DNA of 64,000 nt from GCA-003244245 sp963823755 (GTDB lineage Bacteria > Actinomycetota > Actinomycetes > Mycobacteriales > Pseudonocardiaceae), in the NCBI GenBank assembly GCA_963823755.1, contig CAWGMP010000017.1:434001-498000 (forward strand), written 5' to 3'. Under the pieces are notes generated by a model. The model saw only the letters and a program-made list of their open reading frames with translations, was not told the origin of the DNA and ran no database searches. Shown here piece after piece: positions 44,331-52,598 of the stretch. The translations under genes and the position numbers were made by a program. The stretch's first letter is position 1. Every line of letters starts with the position of its first letter.

Positions 44331-45811
44331 CGGACCGTCCGCGCACCATGCGATCGGGTCGCCGCCGCACCCAGCTCGTGGCCGTCACGACCGCGTTGCT
44401 GTGCCTTGTCGGGCCGGCGTGGCCAGTGGCCGCCCAGGCTGGTGGTCGGCCGCCAGGCGTACCTCCCGCGGTGGACCCGGCGGCCCTGCCGAGCCCGGCC
44501 AGCGTGAACACCATGCCCTACCTCGTGAACAACGTGGCTACCCGGCAGACCGGTCCGGTCGAGCAGCAGGCGCCCTGCCAGCAGCAGATCACCGGCGCGC
44601 AGAACCTCGTGGCCGAGCCGCCTGCGCTACGACGCCTGCGGATCCGGCAGGCCCAGCGTCTCGCCACCGGACGCGACCAGCGGGTCGCCGTGATCGACAG
44701 CGGGGTGCAGCCGCATCCCAGGCTGCTCGGCAGGTTGATCGACGGCGGGGACTACATCGAGAATCGCAGCGGTCTGTTCGACTGCGACGGTCACGGTACC
44801 GCGGTGGCCGGGCTCATCGCCGCGGCACCCGATGCGGCTACCCGTTTCGTCGGGGTGGCCCCCGCTGCCCAGATCCTGGCCATCCGCCAAGCCAGCACGT
44901 TCTACTCGGTTCCGCTGCGCCAGCTCGACGACGGCCAGGAGATCCGCAGCCCGAGCGCCGGCGACACCGTCAGCATGGCGCGGGCTGTGATGCGTGCGGT
45001 GCAGCTGGATGCAACGGTGATCAACATCTCGGAGGCCGCGTGCTTCCCTGCCGAGCCCGACCAGGTCAACGCGCCGGACCTGCAGGCCGCCGTGCACTAC
45101 GCGGTGGAGCACAACGTTGTCGTGGTGGTGGCCGCCGCCAACACCAGCAGCGCCTGCAGGCAGAACAGCCCCGGAGCGGTCACCACGATCTCCTCGCCGG
45201 GCTGGTTCGACGACGACGTGCTCACCGTCGCGGCGACCGATGACAATGGCGAGCCGGCGGATTTCTCGATCCGCGGGCCGTGGGTCGATGTGGCCGCGCC
45301 CGGCACCGGAGCGGTATCCCTGGCAGCGGGGCTGCCAGGGTTGACCACCGGCCTCGTCGATGCCCACGGCCAACCGCGCGCGCTCGACGGCACGAGCTTC
45401 GCAACACCATATGTCGCCGGGCTTGCGGCGCTGGTCCGGGATCGTTTCAGGAATCTGACCGCACGCCAGGTGATGCATCGCATCGAGCAGACCGCGCGGC
45501 ACACCACCGGTCCCGGCGGGCGCAGCCAAGAACTCGGCTACGGCATGGTGGACCCGGTCGGCGCGCTCACCGCAGTACTGCCCGAGGAGCGAGGGGTCGA
45601 ATCTCAGCCAGTGCGCCCAGCCAAGCTCGACAGACTCACACCGTCGTCACCGGGGCGCACGCTGCCACGCACTGTCGCACTGGTCGGTTCGGGCGCCGCC
45701 CTCGCGCTGCTGGCCCTCACCCTGGTAGTTGTCCAGACCGTCAAACGGCACCGGCGACCAGCCACGCCACGTCTTCCACGACGTAGACCGTCTCGGCAGG
45801 GTTGCCGATGA
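44327..45811 (+). CDS. mycP: Mycosin, subtilisin-like serine protease of ESX
   Basis: A 494-residue membrane-anchored S8 protease required for stability of ESX complexes. Signal peptide: VAVTTALLCLVGPAWPVAAQ. Catalytic triad: Asp in RVAVIDSGVQPHP, His in DCDGHGTAVAGL, Ser in LDGTSFATPYVAGL. A C-terminal helix (TVALVGSGAALALLALTLVV) anchors it. The 22 residues after the helix are Arg/Pro-rich and read antisense through the end of the truncated eccB, a 71-base convergent overlap. That suggests the original tail was lost in the same event that shortened eccB. Confidence 0.93.
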   Translation: MTDRPRTMRSGRRRTQLVAVTTALLCLVGPAWPVAAQAGGRPPGVPPAVDPAALPSPASVNTMPYLVNNVATRQTGPVEQQAPCQQQITGAQNLVAEPPALRRLRIRQAQRLATGRDQRVAVIDSGVQPHPRLLGRLIDGGDYIENRSGLFDCDGHGTAVAGLIAAAPDAATRFVGVAPAAQILAIRQASTFYSVPLRQLDDGQEIRSPSAGDTVSMARAVMRAVQLDATVINISEAACFPAEPDQVNAPDLQAAVHYAVEHNVVVVVAAANTSSACRQNSPGAVTTISSPGWFDDDVLTVAATDDNGEPADFSIRGPWVDVAAPGTGAVSLAAGLPGLTTGLVDAHGQPRALDGTSFATPYVAGLAALVRDRFRNLTARQVMHRIEQTARHTTGPGGRSQELGYGMVDPVGALTAVLPEERGVESQPVRPAKLDRLTPSSPGRTLPRTVALVGSGAALALLALTLVVVQTVKRHRRPATPRLPRRRPSRQGCR

Positions 45812-46037
45812 CGACCTCCGTGGTGATGGCTGCGTTGACCGGTCGGAACTTGCCGACCACGAAGAACGCTGCCAATCCCAACAAACCCAGGATCAGGCCG
45901 ACCGCCGTGGCTCGCAAATGATGACGCATCGGTTCGTGCAGCATCACTGCGTCCTTGCGGACCAGCGCTGACTCCATCCGGCGCAGCACAAAACGGTAGG
46001 CCTGCACCTGCGACTTGGTGGTCGGATCTGTGGACAT
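45741..46037 (-). CDS. eccB: Truncated EccB (cytosolic segment and membrane helix only)
   Basis: The N-terminus is a textbook EccB: TTKSQVQAYRFVLRRMESAL, VMLHEPMRHHLRATAVGLI, then the membrane helix LILGLLGLAAFFVVGKFRP. The reading frame ends 30 residues later (VYVVEDVAWLVAGAV), just where the large extracytoplasmic part of about 350-400 residues should begin. Only 98 residues remain of a normal 450-500. The 3' end overlaps mycP tail to tail. I interpret this as a deletion of about 1 kb at the mycP-eccB junction; it may be a non-functional remnant or a minimal anchor. The start ATG at 46037 matches family starts. Confidence 0.85.
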   Translation of the reverse strand: MSTDPTTKSQVQAYRFVLRRMESALVRKDAVMLHEPMRHHLRATAVGLILGLLGLAAFFVVGKFRPVNAAITTEVVIGNPAETVYVVEDVAWLVAGAV

Positions 46038-46134
46038 CGGGTGCCTGCCGCTCTTCTCCGGACTGTACGGTGCGGCAGGATAGCGAAGCGCCATCGACGG
46101 ACCCCCACGTCCGTCCTCTCGCAGAGGCGGGGAC

Positions 46135-47469
46135 ATGACCGCAGCACAGGCTCCACCCCACGGGGAGTCGATGCACGCCGCGAAGACTCAGCTCAGGGAG
46201 CCGACGCAGCCGCGGAAGTCGAGCGGTGCGCCGCGCGCCACCGCGACAGCCCGGCTGCGCTCGACGACTCCGCGGCTGGGGCCACTGCCTCTGGTCAACC
46301 TGGTGATCTTGGAAATCGGGCTGGCCCTCGGGGTGCTGCTCGCCGTGGGCACCGCCTTGTGGTGGGCAGCGCTCGGTGCGCTACTGGTAGCCGTACCACT
46401 GGCGCTGGGGCGCTACCACGGGCAGTGGCTGATGCGGTGGGTCCAGCTCACCGCTGGTTATCTGGTGCGTTCCCACCGCCGGACCCTCGTCATTGCGGAT
46501 CCGGATCCTGCCGCCCGCCCGCCGGCCTCACAGCAGCCGGTCGTGGGCTCCGATGATTCGCGAGTCGCCCTGCTTCGCCTGCTCTTCCCGGATTTGACCA
46601 TCGCGCATGGCACCGACCATCAGCGTGAACCGCTCGGTCTGGCATGGCAACAGGGCACCTGGACCGCCGTGCTGGAAATCGACGCCGTACCATCGATGAT
46701 CGCTCCGGTCGGCGAAGCTCCGAGCCTGCCTCTCGGTGCCCTGGGGCCCTGTCTGGAAGACCGGGGCGTGGTGCTGGATGCCATCCAGGTGGTCTGGCAC
46801 TGCTACCCGGGCAGCGCTGCCCTGCCGTCGTCGTCGCCCGCGTTGCGCTCCTACCTGGAGGTTTTGGGTCCACTGCCGGCAGCCGCCCGTCGCACCACCT
46901 GGGTCGCGCTGCGATTGGACCCCCGCCGCTGCCCGACCGCGGTGACCGAACGTGGCGGCGGGGTGCTGGGCTGTCACCGGGCATTGATCGGCGCGGTGTC
47001 CCGGGTGCGCAGCGCGCTGGCGTCCCGGGGTGTGTCGACCCGGCCGCTGGACGCCGATCAGCTGTTGCGTGCAGCCATCACCGCAGCCGAGTTGTCCGCG
47101 GTGCCCGGCACCGGGCGACCGGTGGCGCTCAGTGAAGGGTGGACGGCGGTCACGGCTGCCGGGGTGGGACATGCCAGCTACGCGATCACCGGCTGGGGCA
47201 GCCGGGGTTGCGCGCACAACCTCAACGGGTTGACCGGTGTACGTGCACTGTCCACGACAGTCGCACTGTCGCTGTCGCCCGGTGACGACGGCGGCGCGGT
47301 CGGGCTGCGGGGTCTGGTCCGGGTCAGCGCTCGTAATCCCGCGGAACTCGAGGCGGCCGACAGCCGGTTGCAGGCCGTCTCACGACAGCTCGGGGTGGCG
47401 CTGAGCCCACTACGCGGGCAGCAGGTCGCCGGCCTTGCCGCAACATTGCCGCTGGGGACACCCGGATGA
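46135..47469 (+). CDS. eccE: Type VII secretion protein EccE
   Basis: A 444-residue protein with two N-terminal membrane helices (VNLVILEIGLALGVLLAVGT and ALWWAALGALLVAVPLALG), then a cytosolic or peripheral domain beginning at about residue 105. The pattern after the helices, with LRRTLVIAD-like basic turn and a central W..LR.DP (TTWVALRLDPRRCP), matches EccE. GAGGCGGGG precedes the ATG. Mycobacterial ESX-4 lacks EccE; its presence here places the locus among the ESX-4 variants of other actinobacteria. It is divergent from the truncated eccB, with about 100 bases between the starts. Confidence 0.82.
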   Translation: MTAAQAPPHGESMHAAKTQLREPTQPRKSSGAPRATATARLRSTTPRLGPLPLVNLVILEIGLALGVLLAVGTALWWAALGALLVAVPLALGRYHGQWLMRWVQLTAGYLVRSHRRTLVIADPDPAARPPASQQPVVGSDDSRVALLRLLFPDLTIAHGTDHQREPLGLAWQQGTWTAVLEIDAVPSMIAPVGEAPSLPLGALGPCLEDRGVVLDAIQVVWHCYPGSAALPSSSPALRSYLEVLGPLPAAARRTTWVALRLDPRRCPTAVTERGGGVLGCHRALIGAVSRVRSALASRGVSTRPLDADQLLRAAITAAELSAVPGTGRPVALSEGWTAVTAAGVGHASYAITGWGSRGCAHNLNGLTGVRALSTTVALSLSPGDDGGAVGLRGLVRVSARNPAELEAADSRLQAVSRQLGVALSPLRGQQVAGLAATLPLGTPG

Positions 47470-48188
47470 GCAGGACCCTGGGTAACCTCGCGGCATCGGG
47501 CGCGGTAGCACCGGAGTTCCTCGTCACACCCGGTCTGCTCGATGCGGTCGGTCCTTCGGGAGACCGCGGGGGCATGGTCTTGGGTTGCGGTCCACACGAC
47601 GAACCATTGTGCGTATCGGTACTACGACCGCTGCCGACTCGACTGGTCCTGGTCGGCGGGCTCTACCTGGCCCGCCAGGTCGCTCTACGCGCGATGGCCA
47701 TCGGTGCCTGGGTGGTCGTCGTCACCGACCGACCCGGCACCTGGCAGCAGCTCATCCTGGCCGCCGGCGAGGGCCCGGACGGACGTCCCGCTCCGTTGGT
47801 GCAGGTGCGCAGGCTCGCCCCGGTCGAGCTGCCACGAGCGTCGGAGGACGCTCCCCTGCTGGTCGTGCACGACGGCGGAGCGGTACCACAGGAGCTGTTC
47901 CCGCCACGCTCCCCGTGGCAGACCACTCTGTACGTGCTGCCCTACCTGCACCCGCAGGCCGAAGGCACCGCGATCAACGCGGACCTGGTGCTGCTCCAGC
48001 GGCTGCCGGTCGGCCAGGCACAGCTGGCCGCCGACATGTGGCAGCTGTCGGCACCCATGACCAACCAGCTGGCGACGTTGGCCGACGACGGTGTGGTGGC
48101 ATTGGGCCCGAATTTATGGCTGCCTTTACGGCTGGTCACCACACCCGCGGAGCGAGAAATCCTCGGCCCGGTGCGTCGAGGTGACTAA
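47466..48188 (+). CDS. EccE-linked protein of unknown function
   Basis: A 240-residue soluble-looking protein whose ATG overlaps the eccE stop (ATGA), so the two are made together. It has a Rossmann-like or degenerate P-loop-like centre (LVLVGGLYLARQVALRAMAI, WVVVVTDRPGTW) but no intact Walker motif, and it ends with WLPLRLVTTPAEREILG. No signal peptide or membrane helix is evident. The arrangement suggests an accessory component of the ESX complex. I do not recognise a named family. It converges on truA. Confidence 0.6.
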   Translation: MSRTLGNLAASGAVAPEFLVTPGLLDAVGPSGDRGGMVLGCGPHDEPLCVSVLRPLPTRLVLVGGLYLARQVALRAMAIGAWVVVVTDRPGTWQQLILAAGEGPDGRPAPLVQVRRLAPVELPRASEDAPLLVVHDGGAVPQELFPPRSPWQTTLYVLPYLHPQAEGTAINADLVLLQRLPVGQAQLAADMWQLSAPMTNQLATLADDGVVALGPNLWLPLRLVTTPAEREILGPVRRGD

Positions 48189-48310
48189 GGGACTGCCTGC
48201 CATGGGCCGAGTGGTGATGGGCCCGCGGGTTTCGGCGTCGAGGACATGATCGAGTCTGGCTCGCGTCTGGCGGATCAGCTGCCCGAGCGCCAGCCCGCAG
48301 CGGAACCCCT

Positions 48311-49111
48311 TCACAAAGCGGAGCTCCGCAACGCGCGGGTCTGCTCAGCGCGGGCGGCGAGCTGGTCGTCATCGGGATAATCAACGCCGACCAGTGCAAG
48401 ACCGTGCGCGGGGGCCACCGCCACCTCGCTGGTCCGGGCGCGGTGGCTCAGTAGGCCGGCAGGCCAACCCGACGGGCGCCGACCCTCTCCCACCGCCAGC
48501 AGGGCACCCACCAGGCTGCGCACCATCGAATGGCAGAACGCGTCGGCTGCGACGTGCGCGACGAGCACGTGCGGTTCGTCGCGGGTCCACTCCAGCCGCT
48601 GTAGTGCGCGCACCGTGGTCGCGCCCTCCCTGCGGCGGCAGAAGGCGGCGAAGTCGTGCTCGCCGAGTAACAGCCTGCTCGCTGCGTTCATCTCAGTATC
48701 GTCGAGCCGGCGGTGGTGGCTCACCGTGTCATGCCGGCGCAGCGGATCCACCCCCCATGGCGCGTCGCAGATCCGGTACCGGTAGTGCCGCCGCAGCGCG
48801 GAGAAACGAGCGTCGAAGGTGCGCGGTACCTGCCGCACGGCGGGCACCCGGAGATCCGGTGGCAGCAGCCGAGCCAGCCGGTGCGCAAGTTGGTCGGGTG
48901 GCAGCACGTCACGCGGCGCATCGAGATGCGCGACCTGTCCGGTGGCGTGCACCCCCGCGTCGGTGCGTCCCGCGACGGTGAGAGTGGCCTGAAATCGGGC
49001 CACCGTCGCTAAAGCCTGCTCCAGAACCCCCTGGACGGTACGCCGCCCAGGCTGGCGAGCCCATCCGGAGAAGCCGGACCCGTCGTAGCTGATATCCAGG
49101 CGGTAGCGCAG
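48311..49111 (-). CDS. truA: tRNA pseudouridine(38-40) synthase TruA, apparent CTG start
   Basis: Isomerises U38-U40 in tRNA anticodon arms. The catalytic Asp is in TVAGRTDAGVHA, and the motifs SALRRHYRYRI, FAAFCRRRE and CHSMVRSLVGALL are present. The first ATG/GTG/TTG in this frame is at 49003, which would cut off the conserved N-terminus. The same open frame continues upstream to encode RYRLDISYDGSGFSGWARQ, and the codon in the normal start position is CTG (49109-49111). No ATG, GTG or TTG lies between it and the rplQ end in this frame. The CTG is inside the stem of the hairpin at 49106-49150. Confidence 0.8.
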   Translation of the reverse strand: MRYRLDISYDGSGFSGWARQPGRRTVQGVLEQALATVARFQATLTVAGRTDAGVHATGQVAHLDAPRDVLPPDQLAHRLARLLPPDLRVPAVRQVPRTFDARFSALRRHYRYRICDAPWGVDPLRRHDTVSHHRRLDDTEMNAASRLLLGEHDFAAFCRRREGATTVRALQRLEWTRDEPHVLVAHVAADAFCHSMVRSLVGALLAVGEGRRPSGWPAGLLSHRARTSEVAVAPAHGLALVGVDYPDDDQLAARAEQTRALRSSAL

Positions 49112-49150
49112 GAGCCCGCCGCCCCCTGCGGGGGCGGCGGGCTCCTGCGC
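49106..49150 (-). terminator. 20-bp-stem hairpin between rplQ and truA
   Basis: Perfect 20-base arms (GCGCAGGAGCCCGCCGCCCC and complement) with a 5-base loop, starting 15 bases past the rplQ stop. It resembles a terminator without a T run. Its promoter-distal arm includes the apparent truA start codon, so it could also limit truA translation. Confidence 0.8.
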
Positions 49151-49164
49151 TGTGGTGCTCGGGA

Positions 49165-49698
49165 TCAGGATTCGCCCTCGTCCTCCTGCGCAGCGACCGA
49201 CGGAGTCGCCTGCCCGGGCGGAGCCTCCTGCTCAGCAGAGCTATCCGCAACGGTCGGCTTTTCGGTGCCGCTGGCCGGCTGCTGCACCTGGGACCGGCCG
49301 GTGAAGGCCTTGCGCTTGACCTCCGCGACCTCCGCGGCGGTGCGCTCGGTGACCAACGCGATGATCGCCATCGGAGCGTTGTCGCCCTTGCGTGGCATGG
49401 TCTTGACAATCCGGGTGTAGCCACCTGGTCGGCCTGCGAACTGGGGACCGATCTCCGCGACCAGCTTGTGCACCACGTCTTTGTCCCGGATCACCCGCAT
49501 GATCTCGCGGCGGTTGTGCAGATCCGCCACGCGAGCCTTGGTGATCAACCGCTCGGCGAACGGGCGCAGCCGCTTCGCCTTGGCCTCGGTGGTGGTGATC
49601 CGGCCGTGGGTGAACAGCGATGTCGCCAGGTTGGCCAACATCAGCCGTTCATGGGCCGGCGACCCGCCGAGCCGGGCACCCTTGGTCGGCGTTGGCAT
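49165..49698 (-). CDS. rplQ: 50S ribosomal protein L17
   Basis: A 177-residue L17. The core starts MPTPTKGARLGGSPAHERLM and includes ITTTEAKAKRLRPFAERLIT and GGYTRIVKTMPRKGDNAPMA. After about residue 120 a low-complexity acidic tail follows (ending AAQEDEGES), a common actinobacterial extension. GGGAG precedes the ATG. It is separated from rpoA by a 46-bp perfect palindrome, which could change its expression relative to the rest of the operon. Confidence 0.97.
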   Translation of the reverse strand: MPTPTKGARLGGSPAHERLMLANLATSLFTHGRITTTEAKAKRLRPFAERLITKARVADLHNRREIMRVIRDKDVVHKLVAEIGPQFAGRPGGYTRIVKTMPRKGDNAPMAIIALVTERTAAEVAEVKRKAFTGRSQVQQPASGTEKPTVADSSAEQEAPPGQATPSVAAQEDEGES

Positions 49699-49717
49699 TG
49701 TGGCTCCCTTCGGTCGC

Positions 49718-49763
49718 CCCGTGAGTGGGAACCGGTGCTATAGCACCGGTTCCCACTCACGGG
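49718..49763. repeat. 46-bp perfect loopless palindrome between rpoA and rplQ
   Basis: A 23+23 base perfect palindrome centred between 49740 and 49741 (core GAACCGGTGCTATAGCACCG). It starts two bases after the rpoA stop and ends 19 bases before the rplQ start. In the transcript it forms a long hairpin. Confidence 0.9.
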
Positions 49764-49765
49764 TG

Positions 49766-50827
49766 CTACAGCTGTTCGGTTTCGGCGTAGTCGTGGCCGT
49801 CGTCAATGCCATTGTCGGTACCGTTGTCGCTGGCGTCGCCCCACCCGTCGATCGAGTATTCGGCCGCCACCGCTGAGGGGTCGAACCCGGGTGGGCTGTC
49901 CTTGAGCTGCAGTCCGAGCCCGGCCAGCTTCAACTTCACCTCGTCGATCGACTTGGCACCGAAGTTGCGGATGTCCAACAGATCGGCCTCGCTGCGGCTC
50001 ACCAGCTCACCCACGGTGTGGATGCCCTCGCGCTTGAGGCAGTTGTAGGACCGCACGGTGAGGTCCAGGTCCTCGATGGGCATGGCGAACGCGGCGATGG
50101 TGTCCGCTTCGGCCGGCGAGGGACCGATCTCGATGCCCTCGGCCTCCACGTTGAGCTCCCGGGCCAAGCCGAACAACTCGACCAGGGTGCGACCGGCCGA
50201 AGCCAGCGCGTCCCGCGGGGTGATCGATGGCTTGGTCTCCACATCCAAGATCAGCTTGTCGAAGTCGGTGCGCTGCTCGACCCGGGTTGCCTCAACCTTG
50301 TAAGTCACCCGCAGCACTGGCGAATAGATCGAGTCCACCGGGATCCGACCGATCTCTGCGCCGGACGCCTTGTTCTGCACCGCGGGCACGTAACCGCGGC
50401 CCCGCTCCACAACCAGCTCGATCTCCAGCTTGCCCTTGCCGTTCAGGGTGGCGATGTGCAGATCGGGGTTGAACACGGTGACACCGGCCGGCGGCACGAT
50501 GTCGCCCGCGGTGACGTCACCCGGACCCTGCTTGCGCAGGTACATCGTCACCGGCTCATCCTCCTCGGAGCTGACCACGAGCTCTTTGAGGTTGAGGATG
50601 ATGTCGGTGACGTCCTCCTTGATGCCCGGCACGGTGGTGAACTCGTGCAGCACGCCGTCGATCCGGATGCTGGTGACCGCCGCCCCAGGGATGGATGACA
50701 GCAAGGTCCGGCGCAGCGAATTGCCCAGGGTGTAGCCGAATCCCGGCTCCAGCGGCTCGATGACGAACCGGGAACGGATGTAGTCGACCGGGTCCTCGCT
50801 GAGGTTCGGTCGCTGAGTGATCAACAT
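49766..50827 (-). CDS. rpoA: RNA polymerase alpha subunit
   Basis: The N-terminal domain (residues 1-230) dimerises and nucleates core assembly: EPLEPGFGYTLGNSLRRTLL and VVSSEEDEPVTMYLRKQGPG. The C-terminal domain (about 250-325) contacts UP elements and activators: IEDLDLTVRSYNCLKREGIH and LLDIRNFGAKSIDEVKLKL. The tail after about residue 330 is acidic and variable (ending HDYAETEQL). The gene is in the standard rpsM-rpsK-rpsD-rpoA-rplQ order, with an inverted repeat both before and after it. Confidence 0.98.
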   Translation of the reverse strand: MLITQRPNLSEDPVDYIRSRFVIEPLEPGFGYTLGNSLRRTLLSSIPGAAVTSIRIDGVLHEFTTVPGIKEDVTDIILNLKELVVSSEEDEPVTMYLRKQGPGDVTAGDIVPPAGVTVFNPDLHIATLNGKGKLEIELVVERGRGYVPAVQNKASGAEIGRIPVDSIYSPVLRVTYKVEATRVEQRTDFDKLILDVETKPSITPRDALASAGRTLVELFGLARELNVEAEGIEIGPSPAEADTIAAFAMPIEDLDLTVRSYNCLKREGIHTVGELVSRSEADLLDIRNFGAKSIDEVKLKLAGLGLQLKDSPPGFDPSAVAAEYSIDGWGDASDNGTDNGIDDGHDYAETEQL

Positions 50828-50886
50828 AATCGATGTTCCTCCATCTAGCGCCCACTATTTGACGCCGTCACAGTCACTCCCCCGTC

Positions 50887-50938
50887 ATGGAGACATATCG
50901 GGGTCGTGGAGGGGTGGCCCACCCCGATATGTCTCCAT
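50887..50938. repeat. 18-bp inverted repeat between rpsD and rpoA
   Basis: ATGGAGACATATCGGGGT (50887-50904) and its complement (50921-50938) around a 16-base loop. A further partial copy (CATATCGGGGT) follows at 50937. It fills most of the 129-base rpsD-rpoA spacer and would place a hairpin in the leader of rpoA. Confidence 0.8.
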
Positions 50939-50956
50939 ATCGGGGTGGAACCGGGT

Positions 50957-51562
50957 TTACTTGGAGTAGAGTTCGACGATCAACTGCTCCTGCAGGGGGA
51001 CGTCGATCTGGGCTCGTTCGGGTAGGCGGTGGACCAGGATCCGCATCGTTGCGGGAACGACCTGCAGCCACGCCGGTACTGGACGGTCTCCCAGAGTTTC
51101 CTTGGCGATCACAAACGGCAGCGTCGGCACCGACTTGGGTTTGACGTCGATGATGTCGAACCTGGACACCCGGAAACTGGGGACGTTGACCTTCTTGCCG
51201 TTGACCACGAAGTGTCCGTGGGTCACCAACTGGCGCGCCTGGCGCCGGGTGCGGGCCAACCCAGCACGGTAGACAACGTTGTCCAACCGGGATTCCAAGA
51301 TCTGCAGCAGCGTGTCACCGGTCTTACCGGGACGGCGGTTGGCCTCCTCGTAGTACCGGTGGAACTGCTTTTCCATGACGCCGTAGGTGTAGCGGGCCTT
51401 CTGCTTCTCCTGCTGCTGCAGCAGGTACTCGCTCTCCTTGATCCGTGCGCGACCGTGCTGGCCGGGCGGATAGGGCCGACGCTCGAAGGCCTGGTCGCCA
51501 CCCACCAGGTCGGTCTTGAGCCGGCGGGACTTGCGCGTCACGGGTCCGGTGTACCGAGCCAT
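50957..51562 (-). CDS. rpsD: 30S ribosomal protein S4
   Basis: A 201-residue S4, a primary 16S rRNA binder and often an autogenous regulator of this operon. It begins MARYTGPVTRKSRRLKTDLV and includes GQHGRARIKESEYLLQQQEK and the S4 RNA-binding domain (NVVYRAGLARTRRQARQLVT, GHFVVNGKKVNVPS). It lacks the Cys zinc cluster. It lies 21 bases after rpsK in the usual order. Confidence 0.98.
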   Translation of the reverse strand: MARYTGPVTRKSRRLKTDLVGGDQAFERRPYPPGQHGRARIKESEYLLQQQEKQKARYTYGVMEKQFHRYYEEANRRPGKTGDTLLQILESRLDNVVYRAGLARTRRQARQLVTHGHFVVNGKKVNVPSFRVSRFDIIDVKPKSVPTLPFVIAKETLGDRPVPAWLQVVPATMRILVHRLPERAQIDVPLQEQLIVELYSK

Positions 51563-51583
51563 CTGTCAGTCCTCTCCGCGCCT

Positions 51584-51991
51584 TCAGACCCGGCGCCGCT
51601 TCGGCGGCCGGCAACCGTTGTGCGGCTGCGGGGTCACGTCCTGGATGGTGCCGACCTCAAGACCGGCGGCTTGTAGCGACCGGATCGCCGTCTCGCGACC
51701 CGACCCCGGGCCTTTCACGAAGACATCGACCTTCTTCATTCCGTGCTCGGCGGCCTTGCGGGCGGCGTTCTCGGCGGCCATCTGCGCGGCGAAGGGGGTG
51801 GACTTACGCGAGCCCTTGAATCCGACGTGGCCCGCGGACGCCCACGCGATCACCGCACCAGTGGGGTCGGTGATCGAGACGATCGTGTTGTTGAACGTCG
51901 ACTTGATATGCGCGTGACCATGCGCGACGTTCTTCTTCTCCTTGCGCCGCACCTTCTTGGTGCCGGCACCTGCTCGTGCTCTGGGTGGCAT
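51584..51991 (-). CDS. rpsK: 30S ribosomal protein S11
   Basis: A 135-residue platform protein of the small subunit. The conserved HGHAHIKSTFNNTIVSITDP, GFKGSRKSTPFAAQMAA and the final PQPHNGCRPPKRRRV are present. The N-terminus has the basic actinobacterial extension (RARAGAGTKKVRRKEKKNVA). It lies 42 bases downstream of rpsM. Confidence 0.98.
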   Translation of the reverse strand: MPPRARAGAGTKKVRRKEKKNVAHGHAHIKSTFNNTIVSITDPTGAVIAWASAGHVGFKGSRKSTPFAAQMAAENAARKAAEHGMKKVDVFVKGPGSGRETAIRSLQAAGLEVGTIQDVTPQPHNGCRPPKRRRV

Positions 51992-52033
51992 GCTATTGCG
52001 CTCCTACAAAGGTCTGGGTGACTGGGGGGTCCG

Positions 52034-52414
52034 CTACTTCTTCCCGGCCTTCTTCTTGCCGGCGACCGTCTTCTTCGGACCCTTGCGGGTGCGGGCGTTG
52101 GTCTTGGTTCGTTGACCACGCACCGGCAGCCCGCGGCGCCACCGCAGGCCCTCGTAGCAGCCGATCTCGATCTTCCTGCGGATGTCGGCCTGGACCTCGC
52201 GACGGAGGTCACCCTCGACCTTGAGGTGTTCTTCGATGTAGTCCCGCAGCCGGATGAGATCCTCGTCCGTCAGGTCCTTGGAGCGCAGATCCGGGCTCAC
52301 CCCGGTAGCGCTGAGGATCTCGTGTGAGCGGGTACGGCCGATGCCGTAGATGTAGGTCAGCGCGATCTCCATCCGCTTGTCGCGGGGTAGATCAACACCG
52401 GCGAGTCGAGCCAT
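52034..52414 (-). CDS. rpsM: 30S ribosomal protein S13
   Basis: A 126-residue head protein that contacts the P-site tRNA and L5. It starts MARLAGVDLPRDKRMEIALT and has GIGRTRSHEILSATG and GLRWRRGLPVRGQRTKTNAR, ending in a Lys-rich tail (AGKKKAGKK). The 184-base spacer to rpmJ upstream holds no recognised gene. Confidence 0.98.
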   Translation of the reverse strand: MARLAGVDLPRDKRMEIALTYIYGIGRTRSHEILSATGVSPDLRSKDLTDEDLIRLRDYIEEHLKVEGDLRREVQADIRRKIEIGCYEGLRWRRGLPVRGQRTKTNARTRKGPKKTVAGKKKAGKK

Positions 52415-52598
52415 GCGAGGCGGTTCTCCTGTCTCGTCATCTCCAGGTCTGCTCCCCGTCCGTCCCGCATGACGACCGGTGTTCGTCCGGTCGTCGCCTG
52501 CGGGCCCCGGCCTGGCATCCGAGGGTGGGCCGATCCCGGGTGGATCGGGTGGTGCGGGGAGGTCTTCTCACGCCGTGGACCAGCGACGTTGTGCCTGC

